A stretch of DNA of 64,000 bases from an uncultured Eudoraea sp. Lineage in GTDB: Bacteria; Bacteroidota; Bacteroidia; Flavobacteriales; Flavobacteriaceae. The DNA is taken from assembly GCF_947258925.1 (NCBI RefSeq), contig NZ_CAMYKG010000012.1, positions 1 through 64,000 of the forward strand, written 5' to 3'. The position numbers and the translations under genes are program-made. The notes beneath the pieces were generated by a model. That model was not told where the DNA came from and did no database searches. It saw only the letters and a program-made list of their open reading frames with translations. Within the stretch, counting starts at the first letter, position 1. Every line of letters starts with the position of its first letter. Of the stretch, positions 1 through 9,062 are shown in pieces.

Positions 1-327
1 AGATTCGGTCATTCCTTTTAAAAGGGTATAGCCCGGGATTTTAGACAGCACTTTTGCTTCAATCCATTTCTTTAATTCGTTGGCTTTTTTTGTTTTGGCA
101 AATAAACCCGCTATAAAACAAAACAGTAATAGTACCAATAAAGCGATTATCCGGGATACGGTTATTCCTGCGACTGTTTCAACCGGAATCAAATCCGAAA
201 TGGGTGCGACCAGTTTTCGCAAAATATCCAGGACCTTGTCAATAATTAAAATGAGCAATACCAAAGGGATTACAAGAAAAAACCCTCCAATCAGGGTCGT
301 TTTAACAAAGGATATAATACTTTTCAT
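1..327 (-). CDS. DUF502-like membrane protein, 3' end cut by window edge
   Basis: The ORF track lists only a plus-strand shadow here. The minus strand reads open for 109 codons from an ATG at 327 to the window edge. The translation begins MKSIISFVKTTLIGGFFLVI and has a first hydrophobic segment (about residues 10-30), a short loop, a second segment (about 52-70, IIALLVLLLFCFIAGLFA), then a basic helix and a KIPGYTLLKGM stretch. Two N-terminal membrane helices followed by an IPxxxxxxK motif are typical of DUF502 inner-membrane proteins of unknown function. The C-terminal half lies outside the window. The family call is by pattern only. Confidence 0.65.
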   Translation of the reverse strand, partial: MKSIISFVKTTLIGGFFLVIPLVLLILIIDKVLDILRKLVAPISDLIPVETVAGITVSRIIALLVLLLFCFIAGLFAKTKKANELKKWIEAKVLSKIPGYTLLKGMTES

Positions 328-423
328 ATAAGTAATTTTGGAAATTATATAAAGCTTGTAATGATTAGGTCAATTTCGTAAAAATATTCCTAATGACAAC
401 AAAGCCATTGTTTATCAACTTCG

Positions 424-1416
424 TTATTCCAAATCATCATCTACAATGATCGAAACATTTCCCGTTTTTTGACCTTTTTCTACATATCTAAACGCCTCAG
501 GAATCTTCTCAAAAGGATAAGACCTGTCAATTACGGTTTTAAATTTACCCTCTTCCACCAATTTTTTGATTAAAAGGATACTACGCCTGATATTTGGTGG
601 ATAAGGAAATTTTACTTTTTTTCCTTTCTGGCCCGGGAGTTTTCCGAATAACGCTGAAACGAGAGCATAAAAGAGATTTTGAGACCAGGGCCCCAATTCA
701 GATGAGATATAAACTCCGCCAGGATTTAAGATACCCTTGCATTTGCCAAACGTACTTTTACCCACAGTATCAAAAACGTAATCGAATTTTTCAGGATCTT
801 TTGTAAAATCTTCTATTGTATAATCAATGACTTTCTTTGCCCCTAATGATTTCACCAATTCTAAATTTTTAGTGTTGCATACCCCGGTTATTTCTGCCTC
901 ATAATAACTGAGTAATTGTACTGTTGCCGTTCCAATGCCTCCGGAAGCCCCATTCACCATTACTTTCTGGCCTTTAACCATATCTACCTTGTTGATGATG
1001 TTATAGGCGTAATGTGCTCCTTCAATACTGGTTGCAGCCTGCTGATAAGTGTAGTCTTCAGGAATAGTGGAAACACCTTTGTCTTCTGAAATCACCAAAT
1101 ATTCGGCATATGAACTCAAAACACTATCGTCGAACCCAAAAACCCTGTCTCCTTCTTTAAATGAAGTTACAGCAGGACCAAGTTTAACCACATCACCAGC
1201 GAATTCCGTTCCCATCACGATCTTTTTTGGTTTAAAAAGACCCATTGTAAAGCGCATAATAAATGGTTTTGCCCTGAGGTTAGCACAGTCTGTTCTATTA
1301 ACCGAGGTAGCTCTCACCTTAACAAGAATTTCATTATTCTTGGGTTCTGGTTGCTTTATCTTACGTAGTTGCAACACATCTGGAGATCCATATTGCGTAT
1401 ACACAATGGCCTTCAT
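424..1416 (-). CDS. NAD(P)-dependent quinone-oxidoreductase-like alcohol dehydrogenase (MDR superfamily)
   Basis: 330-residue medium-chain dehydrogenase/reductase. The N-terminal GroES-like domain starts MKAIVYTQYGSPDVLQLRKI, and the Rossmann domain carries NGASGGIGTATVQLL (about residues 155-170) for NAD(P)H binding. The zinc-ligand pattern of true alcohol dehydrogenases is absent, so a zinc-independent quinone or enone reductase (QOR/enoyl-reductase type) is likely. Substrate unknown. The stop of the upstream secreted NTF2-like gene is 10 bp away, which suggests co-transcription. A clear paralogue lies at 21035-22003 (same length, same MKA[IF]V[YF]T.YGSP start). Confidence 0.85.
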   Translation of the reverse strand: MKAIVYTQYGSPDVLQLRKIKQPEPKNNEILVKVRATSVNRTDCANLRAKPFIMRFTMGLFKPKKIVMGTEFAGDVVKLGPAVTSFKEGDRVFGFDDSVLSSYAEYLVISEDKGVSTIPEDYTYQQAATSIEGAHYAYNIINKVDMVKGQKVMVNGASGGIGTATVQLLSYYEAEITGVCNTKNLELVKSLGAKKVIDYTIEDFTKDPEKFDYVFDTVGKSTFGKCKGILNPGGVYISSELGPWSQNLFYALVSALFGKLPGQKGKKVKFPYPPNIRRSILLIKKLVEEGKFKTVIDRSYPFEKIPEAFRYVEKGQKTGNVSIIVDDDLE

Positions 1417-1425
1417 ATTCGACTA

Positions 1426-1890
1426 TTAATTTTGAGTGGCAGGAAGCATATTGCGAATCGCACTTATTTTCCAGTCCCCCGATTCATGAACTACTATAAA
1501 TGTACTCCACATTTTTCGGCTCATACCATCCATATTTTGAATTACATAGCGAGCATCGACTATTCCACAATGTGGATTTAAAAACCGGATATTTTCAATT
1601 TGCAGTGTTCTTGTACCGGGATTCTTCACTGAGCTTTGCGACATACCCTTCATGGATTCTTCTTTACCTTTTCTCCATTTCCCGGAAGAAACCAATTGGT
1701 CAATATCGTTTGTCAAAATGCGCCCCAATAGCATGCTATCTTTTTGTTGTCTTGCTATAGTGTAGTTATCAATCAGGGTTTTAATAGCCTTTTCCCGGGT
1801 TATCGTGGGTTCAATTTCCTGAGCATAAACGTAAACCATCGTCGATAAATTGAATAACAGTAGAAAGAAAATTTTGTTCATTATTTGCAA
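1426..1890 (-). CDS. secreted SnoaL/NTF2-like protein (DUF4440 type)
   Basis: About 154 residues. A Sec signal peptide (NKIFFLLLFNLSTMVYVYAQ, signal peptidase I-like end) is followed by one NTF2-like cone domain: helix TREKAIKTLIDNYTIARQQKDSMLLGRILTND and C-terminal strands WSTFIVVHESGDWKISAIRN. The second Met (MNKIFF, start 1881) fits the signal peptide better than the annotated Met. Such proteins are periplasmic or extracellular, with ligand-binding or unknown roles. It precedes the MDR gene by 10 bp, probably in one transcript. Several NTF2-like genes occur in this window, and this one has no obvious catalytic residues. Confidence 0.75.
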   Translation of the reverse strand: MQIMNKIFFLLLFNLSTMVYVYAQEIEPTITREKAIKTLIDNYTIARQQKDSMLLGRILTNDIDQLVSSGKWRKGKEESMKGMSQSSVKNPGTRTLQIENIRFLNPHCGIVDARYVIQNMDGMSRKMWSTFIVVHESGDWKISAIRNMLPATQN

Positions 1891-1944
1891 TGTTTTCTAA
1901 TAGTTCCGATCTGCATCCTTATTGCCAAACTAAAATTTCTTTTA

Positions 1945-2694
1945 TTATGCTAATTTATTTTTTAGTTCATCAAAGCTGATAAGGTTCAGGCTCTGTTTCC
2001 TGTTTTTATCCAAAACCTTGTATTCATAAAAAGGATTGGTGTTATCCATACTCTTCCCTATCGGATGTTTTTTAGATAAAATACCAACTCCCCAATCCGT
2101 ATCAATACAACATGAATATAAACCGGAATTAGAACGCCATTTTAAAAAGGCCTTCCAGGTAGTTCCGTTCCAATACCCGCTCGCCGGAGAATTCGTGTAC
2201 TGATAGTCTTCCCTTGCATGCCATTCGGTGGGAGGGTTGCAGTCATGAAGGACTATAAAACCGTCATCTTTAATATAAGCTAATGAATTTTTGATGTCCA
2301 GGTCTACTTGCTCTGCCAGATGCAAGCCATCAATAAAAATAACATCAAATCTTATATCCTTGGAAAGAATTTCATTGTTATTTAGTTTATCAAAGAAACT
2401 ATCACTGGTAATCTTAAAATCTATTGTTTTTTCTTTGTATTCCACACCCGGGTCTACACTATACTTCGTGGAAGCATTTATATGATTATAATTGTCCGCC
2501 GGATTTCGGACTCCTATTTCCAAATAGCAAGTTTCACCCTTAAATTTTGATAATAAAAAATTTATAACCTCTGTTCTTTTGGGAGTTTTTTTGAGTTCTA
2601 ACCTGGTTTTTTCTAGTGTGATTTTATGAATAGGGTCATTTACTACACGTTTCCCGTGTTTATTGTAGTTTTTTAATTTTTTGAAAATGTTCAT
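1945..2694 (-). CDS. class I SAM-dependent methyltransferase (Methyltransf_24 type)
   Basis: 249 residues. The N-terminal part is basic. The core contains CYLEIGVRNPADN (about residue 56, motif I region), FDVIFIDGLHLAEQVDLDI and GFIVLHDCNPPTEWH, the acidic and His/Asp pattern of the Methyltransf_24 branch often found in glycan or surface-polymer gene clusters. Acceptor unknown. It lies 10 bp downstream of the large BNR protein gene on the same strand, so the two are probably co-transcribed. A second member of the same broad group is at 10585-11478. Confidence 0.75.
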   Translation of the reverse strand: MNIFKKLKNYNKHGKRVVNDPIHKITLEKTRLELKKTPKRTEVINFLLSKFKGETCYLEIGVRNPADNYNHINASTKYSVDPGVEYKEKTIDFKITSDSFFDKLNNNEILSKDIRFDVIFIDGLHLAEQVDLDIKNSLAYIKDDGFIVLHDCNPPTEWHAREDYQYTNSPASGYWNGTTWKAFLKWRSNSGLYSCCIDTDWGVGILSKKHPIGKSMDNTNPFYEYKVLDKNRKQSLNLISFDELKNKLA

Positions 2695-2704
2695 AATAAG
2701 CGTA

Positions 2705-5700
2705 TTATCTGTCAGGGTTGTATATCAAACTTGATTGATTACTCTTTTTTTGCAGTTCCTCGAGGTTGTTCTGTAATGTTGTATACCTTTCTAAAGCATC
2801 TTTCCCTATTTCCTGATCTGCCTTGTTCATCATATTATATAAATATTTTATTTGGCTTATCAACATGGGTTGCTGGTAAATGCCTTCCCTGGTATTTAGA
2901 CTTTCCAGAATTACGCTGATTTGTTCTGCTTCTTTTGTTTTCCCATTCGCCTCCAATGTTTTCTTTTGTTCTTCCAGGTCTTCTGCCATAGACAAAGCTC
3001 TATTTAACAAGTCCAGGATATTTAATTGAAATCTAACTTGCTTTCCTATAATTTCTTCGGAGATTCCCGATTCCTCAACCCTTGGATCAACTTTTATTTC
3101 GAAGGTCTGTGCGAGTATTTTGTCATCAATGGTTAGTTTAATTGTATACATACCCGGTTTTACAATTGGACCGTTTTTATAGCGATCCTCCACTTTTTCA
3201 CTCCATGGCCCTTTAGCCCTCATGTCCCATTTAAAACGATTATAGCCTTTTTGGGCCTTAAATTTGTCGGAAACCCTTACATCCAGGAATTCCGTGCTCA
3301 TATCCCTTTTAACACTATCCTTTGAAAAGTTAGTGGTATCGCTCATAAAGGTATTCAGAATAACTTTCTTTTCGTCCAGAATTTCCAATTTGATTGGCTT
3401 GTTCACTTCTGATTTTAAATAATAATCAATATTGATTCCCGGAATAGGATACTTAGGGTTTTTACTGTTACGTGCACCAGACGGGGAACGATATCGAATG
3501 CCGTCATTTGGTTTGAACAAGACATGATTAGTAGTTTTATCTAAATTACCCTGTCTTAAAAGGTTCATATCTTCCAGGATCCAGAATCCTCGCCCCATAG
3601 TTGCCAAAACCAGATCACCCCTATGAATTTTCAAGTCGGTTACCGGTGTAGTCGGTAAGTTTTGTTGAAACGCCTGCCATGTTTTGCCATCATTTAGTGA
3701 AATAAAAATTCCATATTCTGTACCTGCAAATAATAAACCTTCCTTCACTGGATCTTCACGCACTACCCTTGTGGGATATTCTTGAGGGATGCCATTGTTA
3801 CCGGTTGTAAGCAACTCCCAGGATTTACCATAATTATTGGTTTTATAGATATAAGAATTGCGATCACCGAGTTGATATCGCAGAACACAGATATAGGCTT
3901 TTGCAGGATCATGTTTTGAGGGTTCAACGGCATCTATACGTCCACCTGGAGGAAGATTTTTTGGTGTAACATTTTTCCATGTTTTACCTCCATTCCTGCT
4001 CATATGCACCGGACCATCATTGGCGCCTACCCAAAGCAGGCCTTTTTCAATAACAGATTCCTGTATGGCATAGATCGTACTATAGAACTCTTCACCGGTA
4101 ATATCTCGTGTAATAGGACTCCCTGAAATTACCTGTTTGTCGGCTTCAAAAGCCGTAAGGTCAGGTGAAATAATTTTCCAGGATTTACCCTCGTCTGTGG
4201 TTTTGTGCACATACTGAGAGGTATGGTAAATGACATTTGGATTATGCGGAGAAACAAGAATAGGGGACACCCTTTGAAATCTGAATTTAAGATCTATTGG
4301 GTTGTGCCCATACATATTGGATGCTCCTACGTAAAAGGACTTTTCTGTTCCGGTTTTTTTATTATAAACCGTAAAACGACCTTTACAATTGGAGTAGACG
4401 ATGTCAGGGTTTGTTGGATGAGGTACCGCAGGCCCTGTTTCACAGCCACCTGTATTTATAATATAACCAATTCCTGCTGCCTGAATACCATAAGGAGGCA
4501 TACTTGGGACCGCTACTGTTGAATAGTTATCTTGCTGTCCACCATAAAGCCAGTAAGGATATTGGTTATCTACTTCAACCTGGTAAATTTCTGAAGTGGG
4601 CTGGTTGAATTGGGTGGACCAGCTCTTACCCCCATTATGGGTTACATTAGCCCCGCCGTCATTGGCTTGAATGAATAAATCCGTGTTTTCAGGGTTTATC
4701 CACATATCGTGATTATCTCCATGCGGAACAGTAAGGGAAACCCAGGTTTTACCTCTGTCTGAAGATTTCATGTAGTCTGTGGCCATACTATAAATAACAT
4801 CCGGATTTTGCGGGTCTACTTTTATGTTTGTATAATAAAATGGCCTTGTACGTATCTTTTTATGATCAGATACTTGATTAAAAGCATTGCCGTTATCTTC
4901 GGAAATATATAGTCCGCCTTCCTTCTCAGGTGCTTCAACCAGGGCATAGAGCAAGCTGGGATCTGCCCGACAAACCTCAAGATCTATTTTGCCAATCAGC
5001 TTTGATGGAAGACCAGTTTCAAGTTTGCTCCAGTTTTTGCCTGCGTCAACAGATTTATAAATCCCGCCTTCTTCAGGTGTACCCCCACTAATTATTGTCC
5101 AGGGTTTACGTTCCGCTTTCCAGGCCGCTGCATAAATGATATTGGGGTTATTGGGCATCATCTCTATATCCGAGATTCCTGTATTGTCAGAAATAAACAG
5201 AATTTTGTCCCAAGTTTTACCCCCATCTGTAGTTTTATAAAGGCCTCGTTCAGAATTTGATTCAAACGCACGTCCAATAGCGGCCACATATACCGTATTT
5301 GGATCGTCTGGATGAATGCGCACAGCTCCTATCTGTCCAACTTCTGAAAGCCCTATTTCTTGCCATGTTTCTCCGGCATCTATAGATTTATACATGCCCA
5401 TACCTTCAATAAGGTTGCTGCGTAAACCGTCAGATCCGGTTCCAATATAAACTATGTTTGGATCTTTTTGGGATACTGCGATACTTCCTATAGAAGGTGT
5501 TTTAAAAAAGCCATCGGAGACATTGGACCAGCTAGTCCCATAGTCATTGGATTTCCAAACACCACCTCCTGTTGCACCTAAATAGAAGGTGGAAGGTTGT
5601 GAAGTAATCCCGGCTACCGCCGTAACCCTACCACCTCGGTATGGACCCACATTGCGGTATTCCATTGAAGAAAAATCCTGGGCATGCAGGACACAAAAAT

Positions 5701-5755
5701 TTGCTGATAACAAACCAAAAGTAAAGGCGAGAAATAATGGTCTTAAAATATTCAT
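2705..5755 (-). CDS. secreted BNR/sortilin-like beta-propeller protein
   Basis: 1016 residues with a Sec signal peptide (FLAFTFGLLSANFCVLHAQ). The rest is dominated by BNR/Asp-box repeats of the form SxDxGxTW (SNDYGTSW, SIDAGETW, TTDGGKTW, SVDAGKNW, SSDRGKTW, SRNGGKTW, SLNDGKTW), which predicts two tandem propellers resembling the Vps10/sortilin ten-bladed fold. After about residue 760 there is a beta-rich domain with GYNRFKWDMRAKGPW and GMYTIKLTIDDK, then a helical tail. Members are common in Bacteroidota, usually annotated 'glycosyl hydrolase' or 'sortilin' without proven activity. I see no catalytic pair and no type IX secretion tail. Confidence 0.85.
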   Translation of the reverse strand: MNILRPLFLAFTFGLLSANFCVLHAQDFSSMEYRNVGPYRGGRVTAVAGITSQPSTFYLGATGGGVWKSNDYGTSWSNVSDGFFKTPSIGSIAVSQKDPNIVYIGTGSDGLRSNLIEGMGMYKSIDAGETWQEIGLSEVGQIGAVRIHPDDPNTVYVAAIGRAFESNSERGLYKTTDGGKTWDKILFISDNTGISDIEMMPNNPNIIYAAAWKAERKPWTIISGGTPEEGGIYKSVDAGKNWSKLETGLPSKLIGKIDLEVCRADPSLLYALVEAPEKEGGLYISEDNGNAFNQVSDHKKIRTRPFYYTNIKVDPQNPDVIYSMATDYMKSSDRGKTWVSLTVPHGDNHDMWINPENTDLFIQANDGGANVTHNGGKSWSTQFNQPTSEIYQVEVDNQYPYWLYGGQQDNYSTVAVPSMPPYGIQAAGIGYIINTGGCETGPAVPHPTNPDIVYSNCKGRFTVYNKKTGTEKSFYVGASNMYGHNPIDLKFRFQRVSPILVSPHNPNVIYHTSQYVHKTTDEGKSWKIISPDLTAFEADKQVISGSPITRDITGEEFYSTIYAIQESVIEKGLLWVGANDGPVHMSRNGGKTWKNVTPKNLPPGGRIDAVEPSKHDPAKAYICVLRYQLGDRNSYIYKTNNYGKSWELLTTGNNGIPQEYPTRVVREDPVKEGLLFAGTEYGIFISLNDGKTWQAFQQNLPTTPVTDLKIHRGDLVLATMGRGFWILEDMNLLRQGNLDKTTNHVLFKPNDGIRYRSPSGARNSKNPKYPIPGINIDYYLKSEVNKPIKLEILDEKKVILNTFMSDTTNFSKDSVKRDMSTEFLDVRVSDKFKAQKGYNRFKWDMRAKGPWSEKVEDRYKNGPIVKPGMYTIKLTIDDKILAQTFEIKVDPRVEESGISEEIIGKQVRFQLNILDLLNRALSMAEDLEEQKKTLEANGKTKEAEQISVILESLNTREGIYQQPMLISQIKYLYNMMNKADQEIGKDALERYTTLQNNLEELQKKSNQSSLIYNPDR

Positions 5756-5921
5756 TTACTAAAATTGAGCTCTAAAAAAGTATGGGATAATAATTTAAAG
5801 ACCGGAAAGATAAATTCCTTTGATCATTTTTCCTACTACTTTTGATGATTATAAGCACATAATTTTTCAATCCATCAGATCAATAAAACATTTTAAATAC
5901 ATGTGCTTATACAACCCGATT

Positions 5922-6569
5922 TTAAGAAGGGAACCTTTTTTTAATGAATTTAATTTGTCCATTGTGATTGGATTCATGTTCACAAACATGAAACCATTTA
6001 CAGTAATTATTGGTGGGTTGTTCCTGGAAAAATGGCTCGGACTTGTTAAGCCATTCATCATTTCTTTGGGCAAATTCTTCCTTGGTAACTTCTCTTACCT
6101 CATTCAATTTAGAGATATAATACTCTATTTCATTGCCTTTAATCTGATCTCGACCTTTTTTACCCAATCCCATGGGTACATCCCATTCCTTTTTTATTTC
6201 CTCACTCCAGCTACCCCAGGCCAACTCTTCAAAGGTGTTTAATTGATAATACTTTTCAGTAGCGGCCAGGTGCAGTAACATTGCACCAATAGAATTTGAT
6301 TGGTCATCAATTTGATAATCCAGTTGTTCCACGGTTAAATCTTTAACACTATAAATCAACCATGTCCGCATCATGGTCATGGTAGACAAAAGCGTGCCTA
6401 TCTGGGGAGCATAACCTTCTTTGGGACCAATAATATAAAGCCCTTCAGTGTTGGTATTTGATCTTTCATGTGCCAGACTCAATAAAGGACTTGAGATAAG
6501 TCCTGCGGTTAGGATAGTAGACCCTTTAATGAATTTTCTCCTGTTCGTTTGGTCATTGTTGATTTTCAT
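5922..6569 (-). CDS. DinB-family protein with Tat-type signal
   Basis: 215 residues. The start TNRRKFIKGSTILTAGLISS looks like a twin-arginine signal, placing the mature protein in the periplasm. The body is a DinB/YfiT-like four-helix bundle with putative metal-binding histidines in GAMLLHLAATEKYY (about residue 95) and HVCEHESNHNGQI near the C-terminus. Family members are metal-dependent transferases or proteins of unknown function. The plus-strand ORF 5820-6242 in the track is a shadow. No operon partner; the oxidosqualene cyclase ends about 230 bp upstream. Confidence 0.8.
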   Translation of the reverse strand: MKINNDQTNRRKFIKGSTILTAGLISSPLLSLAHERSNTNTEGLYIIGPKEGYAPQIGTLLSTMTMMRTWLIYSVKDLTVEQLDYQIDDQSNSIGAMLLHLAATEKYYQLNTFEELAWGSWSEEIKKEWDVPMGLGKKGRDQIKGNEIEYYISKLNEVREVTKEEFAQRNDEWLNKSEPFFQEQPTNNYCKWFHVCEHESNHNGQIKFIKKRFPS

Positions 6570-6611
6570 AGTACTAAGAAATTAAGTTGATTTATTGGAT
6601 AGGTAGGGGGA

Positions 6612-6698
6612 TTATTGATCTGAATTCTCCTTTTGTTCATTCTTTTTTGATACAGCACCAATTGCAATACCGGCACCGATCTGGTTTTTATGTTTCAT
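6612..6698 (-). CDS. possible 28-residue small protein
   Basis: A short minus-strand ORF between the cyclase and the DinB gene translates as MKHKNQIGAGIAIGAVSKKN followed by a charged tail. The GAGIAIGA core resembles small glycine-zipper peptides seen in flavobacteria, but it is too short for a full membrane helix hairpin and may be a remnant. Supported only by composition and position. Confidence 0.25.
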   Translation of the reverse strand: MKHKNQIGAGIAIGAVSKKNEQKENSDQ

Positions 6699-6796
6699 AG
6701 ATTGATGTTTATAGTTGGCTGAACTAAACTTTAATAAATGACTTATAAGATACTAAATTCCTGATGATACAGGTTCGAATAATTCAAAATAGGAAG

Positions 6797-8758
6797 TTAA
6801 GCTTCTGTACGCTCTAATTCGAGCCTATACTTTTTTAAAGCCAACAATGAGAAATAGCGTTTGTAATTCCTGTAGGAAACCATTGTTGTCTTATAAAATA
6901 ACCCGGTTATAGGTTGAACGGGCCAGTCGCCATCTTCCTGTTGCTGATCAATAAGCCAATTTATCGCTTTTAATAGTCTGGGGTCTTTGGCATAACCCCC
7001 ATTTAATAATGCGAGTATGCTCCAGGCTGTCTGATCTACCACACTTGCCCTGGCTTGGATGTAATGTCTTGCCAGGGCGGTCTCCTGTGCTTCACCCCAA
7101 CCGCCATCTTCTTTTTGTTTAGACCAAAGGTAGGTACAAGCATTCTGTATTGCCTTATGATCTTTGGGCAACCCATACATGGTCAGCCCTTCAAGAACAA
7201 AACAAATGCCATAGGTAAAACAGAGGCCCCAAAGGGCTTCCCAGCTTCCGTCTTTGTATTGCGAATTCAGCAAGTATTTTACCGCCCGTTCCATTGCTTT
7301 TTCCATTTCTATTGTGAACAAATGGGGCCGGCTTTGTTTTATTCGCATAAAACATTGAATAATACTGGCTGTGCATTCTACATAGGAATGGTCAACCATA
7401 ATATCAACAAATACATTTGCTGCGTTGAACCACTCCAGTTTAGGGCTCCCAATGGCTTTGTCCACGCTGGTCCACCCACCATCATCTCCCTGAAGTAGCA
7501 TAATAAAATCAATAGCCATTATAATTCTTTCATCAGATAGTATTTCGTCTCCCAAGCCCTCAGTTTCCAAAAGGGCTTTAACAGCCTCAGCCGTGCAATC
7601 AGATACTACCCAGCCATTATCCAGGTAACTGAAAGTCCAACCACCTGCTCGGGGTAGGCGATGGTATTTAAAAGGATCTTTGAGTTCTTTCATGACCTGG
7701 TTATCCATCAGAAATTTACGGGTCCTTAGGGTTATTGGATTTAACAATGGATCAGTACAATCCTTACCTATAGCCTGTAAAAAGAACCCATTATCCCAGG
7801 TATAGGTATTCGTAAATCCCTGCATTAATATTTCATCTTCACTCTCCCATAGGTATAAAGGAAGTTTTTCCCATGATTTATCCAATTTCTCCTGTTCTCC
7901 CCTAAAATGGTACACCAAAGTATTGTAAACGGCATTAACAGGAGCTTGCCTTATAAACGAAGAATTTTCATCTTCATATTCAATATGTTCATATACCAAT
8001 GCAAGCGCCTTCTTTTTAATGAATTTGGGAATGATAGGATCTATTCTTTTTATCCACCACATTGAAATTTTGAATATTCGCGTTTCGGGGAAGATATTAT
8101 CCGTATCTGCAAATGTTCCTCTGTGCTTGGCAAAGTTTATCTTTTCGTAATCTTCCTTGTATAATTCCTTTCTTAGTTGCAGAATTAGTTCATCCGGTTC
8201 AATTTTAAGGCGCTCCCTGTAGAAGTAGCACATAGGCAAATAGATAATCCTTACATAGCCCGAGATTTTTCTAGGGTGAAAGGGAAACCAGCTGGGAAGT
8301 ATATAAAGTTCCGGAGGTACCGGGGCAACCCCCTTATAGGAATACAAATTTAAAAATGAAAGGATAAATTTACACCAACTTGCCGCATACAGGGGTCCGC
8401 CTTTTTCATGTATCCAATTCAAAGCATTTTTTAATTCAGTCTCTGTAGCTGAATGACCCAAAAAACGCAAGGCCACATAATTTATTACACTGGTAAAAAT
8501 TGTGCCTACCTTGGATTCCTGATGCATTCCAAAACTTCCATCAGGCAATTGATGCCTGAGGATATAATTACTCATTTTAGTTCTTGTTGCGGTGCTCATG
8601 GGCTGCCCGCATATTCTCATAGCAAAAATGTACAGGGGTAATAGGAAAAATGGGCCATCATAGGGAACTGGCCAGGTTCCTTCCGGGGTTTGATTAGCCG
8701 CCATCCACTTATAAACTTTACGAATAGCTTGCTCTATTTTATGCTTTGGGTTGGTCAT
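6797..8758 (-). CDS. oxidosqualene cyclase (arborane/pentacyclic triterpenol synthase-like)
   Basis: 653-residue terpene cyclase. It should protonate and cyclise 2,3-oxidosqualene at the membrane surface. The catalytic motif is VSDCTAE (Asp387, Cys388), diagnostic of oxidosqualene cyclases; hopene cyclases have DxDD. Alignment by eye with human lanosterol synthase runs end to end: GPFFLLP, QLPDGSFG, ASWCKFILSFLNLYS, RIIYLPMCYFY, SYVECTASIIQ, DGSWEALWGLCFTYG, DGGWGEAQET, DGDWPVQPITGLFYK (QW repeats). The human Tyr503, Cys533 and Phe696 equivalents are present. The His232 equivalent is Tyr168 (GYVR versus CHCR), as in plant pentacyclic synthases. It is shorter than eukaryotic enzymes at the N-terminus. 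It is divergent from squalene epoxidase, which makes its substrate. Known precedent: Eudoraea arborane synthase. Confidence 0.93.
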   Translation of the reverse strand: MTNPKHKIEQAIRKVYKWMAANQTPEGTWPVPYDGPFFLLPLYIFAMRICGQPMSTATRTKMSNYILRHQLPDGSFGMHQESKVGTIFTSVINYVALRFLGHSATETELKNALNWIHEKGGPLYAASWCKFILSFLNLYSYKGVAPVPPELYILPSWFPFHPRKISGYVRIIYLPMCYFYRERLKIEPDELILQLRKELYKEDYEKINFAKHRGTFADTDNIFPETRIFKISMWWIKRIDPIIPKFIKKKALALVYEHIEYEDENSSFIRQAPVNAVYNTLVYHFRGEQEKLDKSWEKLPLYLWESEDEILMQGFTNTYTWDNGFFLQAIGKDCTDPLLNPITLRTRKFLMDNQVMKELKDPFKYHRLPRAGGWTFSYLDNGWVVSDCTAEAVKALLETEGLGDEILSDERIIMAIDFIMLLQGDDGGWTSVDKAIGSPKLEWFNAANVFVDIMVDHSYVECTASIIQCFMRIKQSRPHLFTIEMEKAMERAVKYLLNSQYKDGSWEALWGLCFTYGICFVLEGLTMYGLPKDHKAIQNACTYLWSKQKEDGGWGEAQETALARHYIQARASVVDQTAWSILALLNGGYAKDPRLLKAINWLIDQQQEDGDWPVQPITGLFYKTTMVSYRNYKRYFSLLALKKYRLELERTEA

Positions 8759-9062
8759 TAATGAAAAACAAATTATAATTTACGGCAATTAATTTAGTGG
8801 CCCATGATTAAGCTAATAATAAACTATATAGCAGATATTAATTCCATTGCAAATATAATTCAATTTAGTTTTTAGTTCTGTTTTTTACAGGTTTGTATAC
8901 ACCTGCTAAGGAATAAAAAACAATAGATTTTTTTCAAGTTTATCTTTAATGCAATACCTTTGTCTCATTAGCTTATACATTGTATAAGCTGTTTTCATGA
9001 AAGCTAAGGTGCAATCAGGGAAAACAGCCATAACTAAATGTAATGATATTTAGAAAAGACAA
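8759..9062. promoter_or_regulatory. divergent promoter region between cyclase and squalene epoxidase
   Basis: The 304-bp gap has no ORF of note. On the plus strand TACCTTTG (8955-8962) fits the Bacteroidota -7 box TAnnTTTG about 100 bp before the epoxidase ATG. On the minus strand TATATTTG (8850-8857) fits the same box about 90 bp before the cyclase ATG. Neither has a clean -33 TTTG. A perfect palindrome sits just downstream of the plus-strand box. Assignment is by consensus matching only. Confidence 0.45.
8970..8990. promoter_or_regulatory. perfect 10-1-10 palindrome, putative operator or leader hairpin
   Basis: AGCTTATACA and TGTATAAGCT flank a single T. The site starts 8 nt downstream of the putative -7 box of the epoxidase promoter, so it would cover the start of the transcript. 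It is followed at once by TTTCATGAAA (8993-9002, also self-complementary) and a further AGCT, so alternative stems that share AAGCT are possible. It could be a repressor operator controlling triterpenol synthesis or an RNA leader structure. Confidence 0.45.

Noticed and set aside
80-331. 83-residue plus-strand ORF at the left edge
   Set aside because: It is the antisense shadow of the DUF502-like gene on the minus strand, whose translation shows two clear membrane helices.
4205-4522. 105-residue plus-strand ORF within the BNR gene
   Set aside because: It lies antisense to Asp-box repeats and resembles no family; a shadow.
5820-6242. 140-residue plus-strand ORF
   Set aside because: Low-complexity aromatic translation opposite the DinB gene, which has conserved His motifs and a Tat leader.
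6797-8758. Squalene-hopene cyclase annotation
   Set aside because: The DxDD motif is absent and DCTAE is present. The sequence follows lanosterol synthase throughout, and squalene epoxidase is the neighbour.
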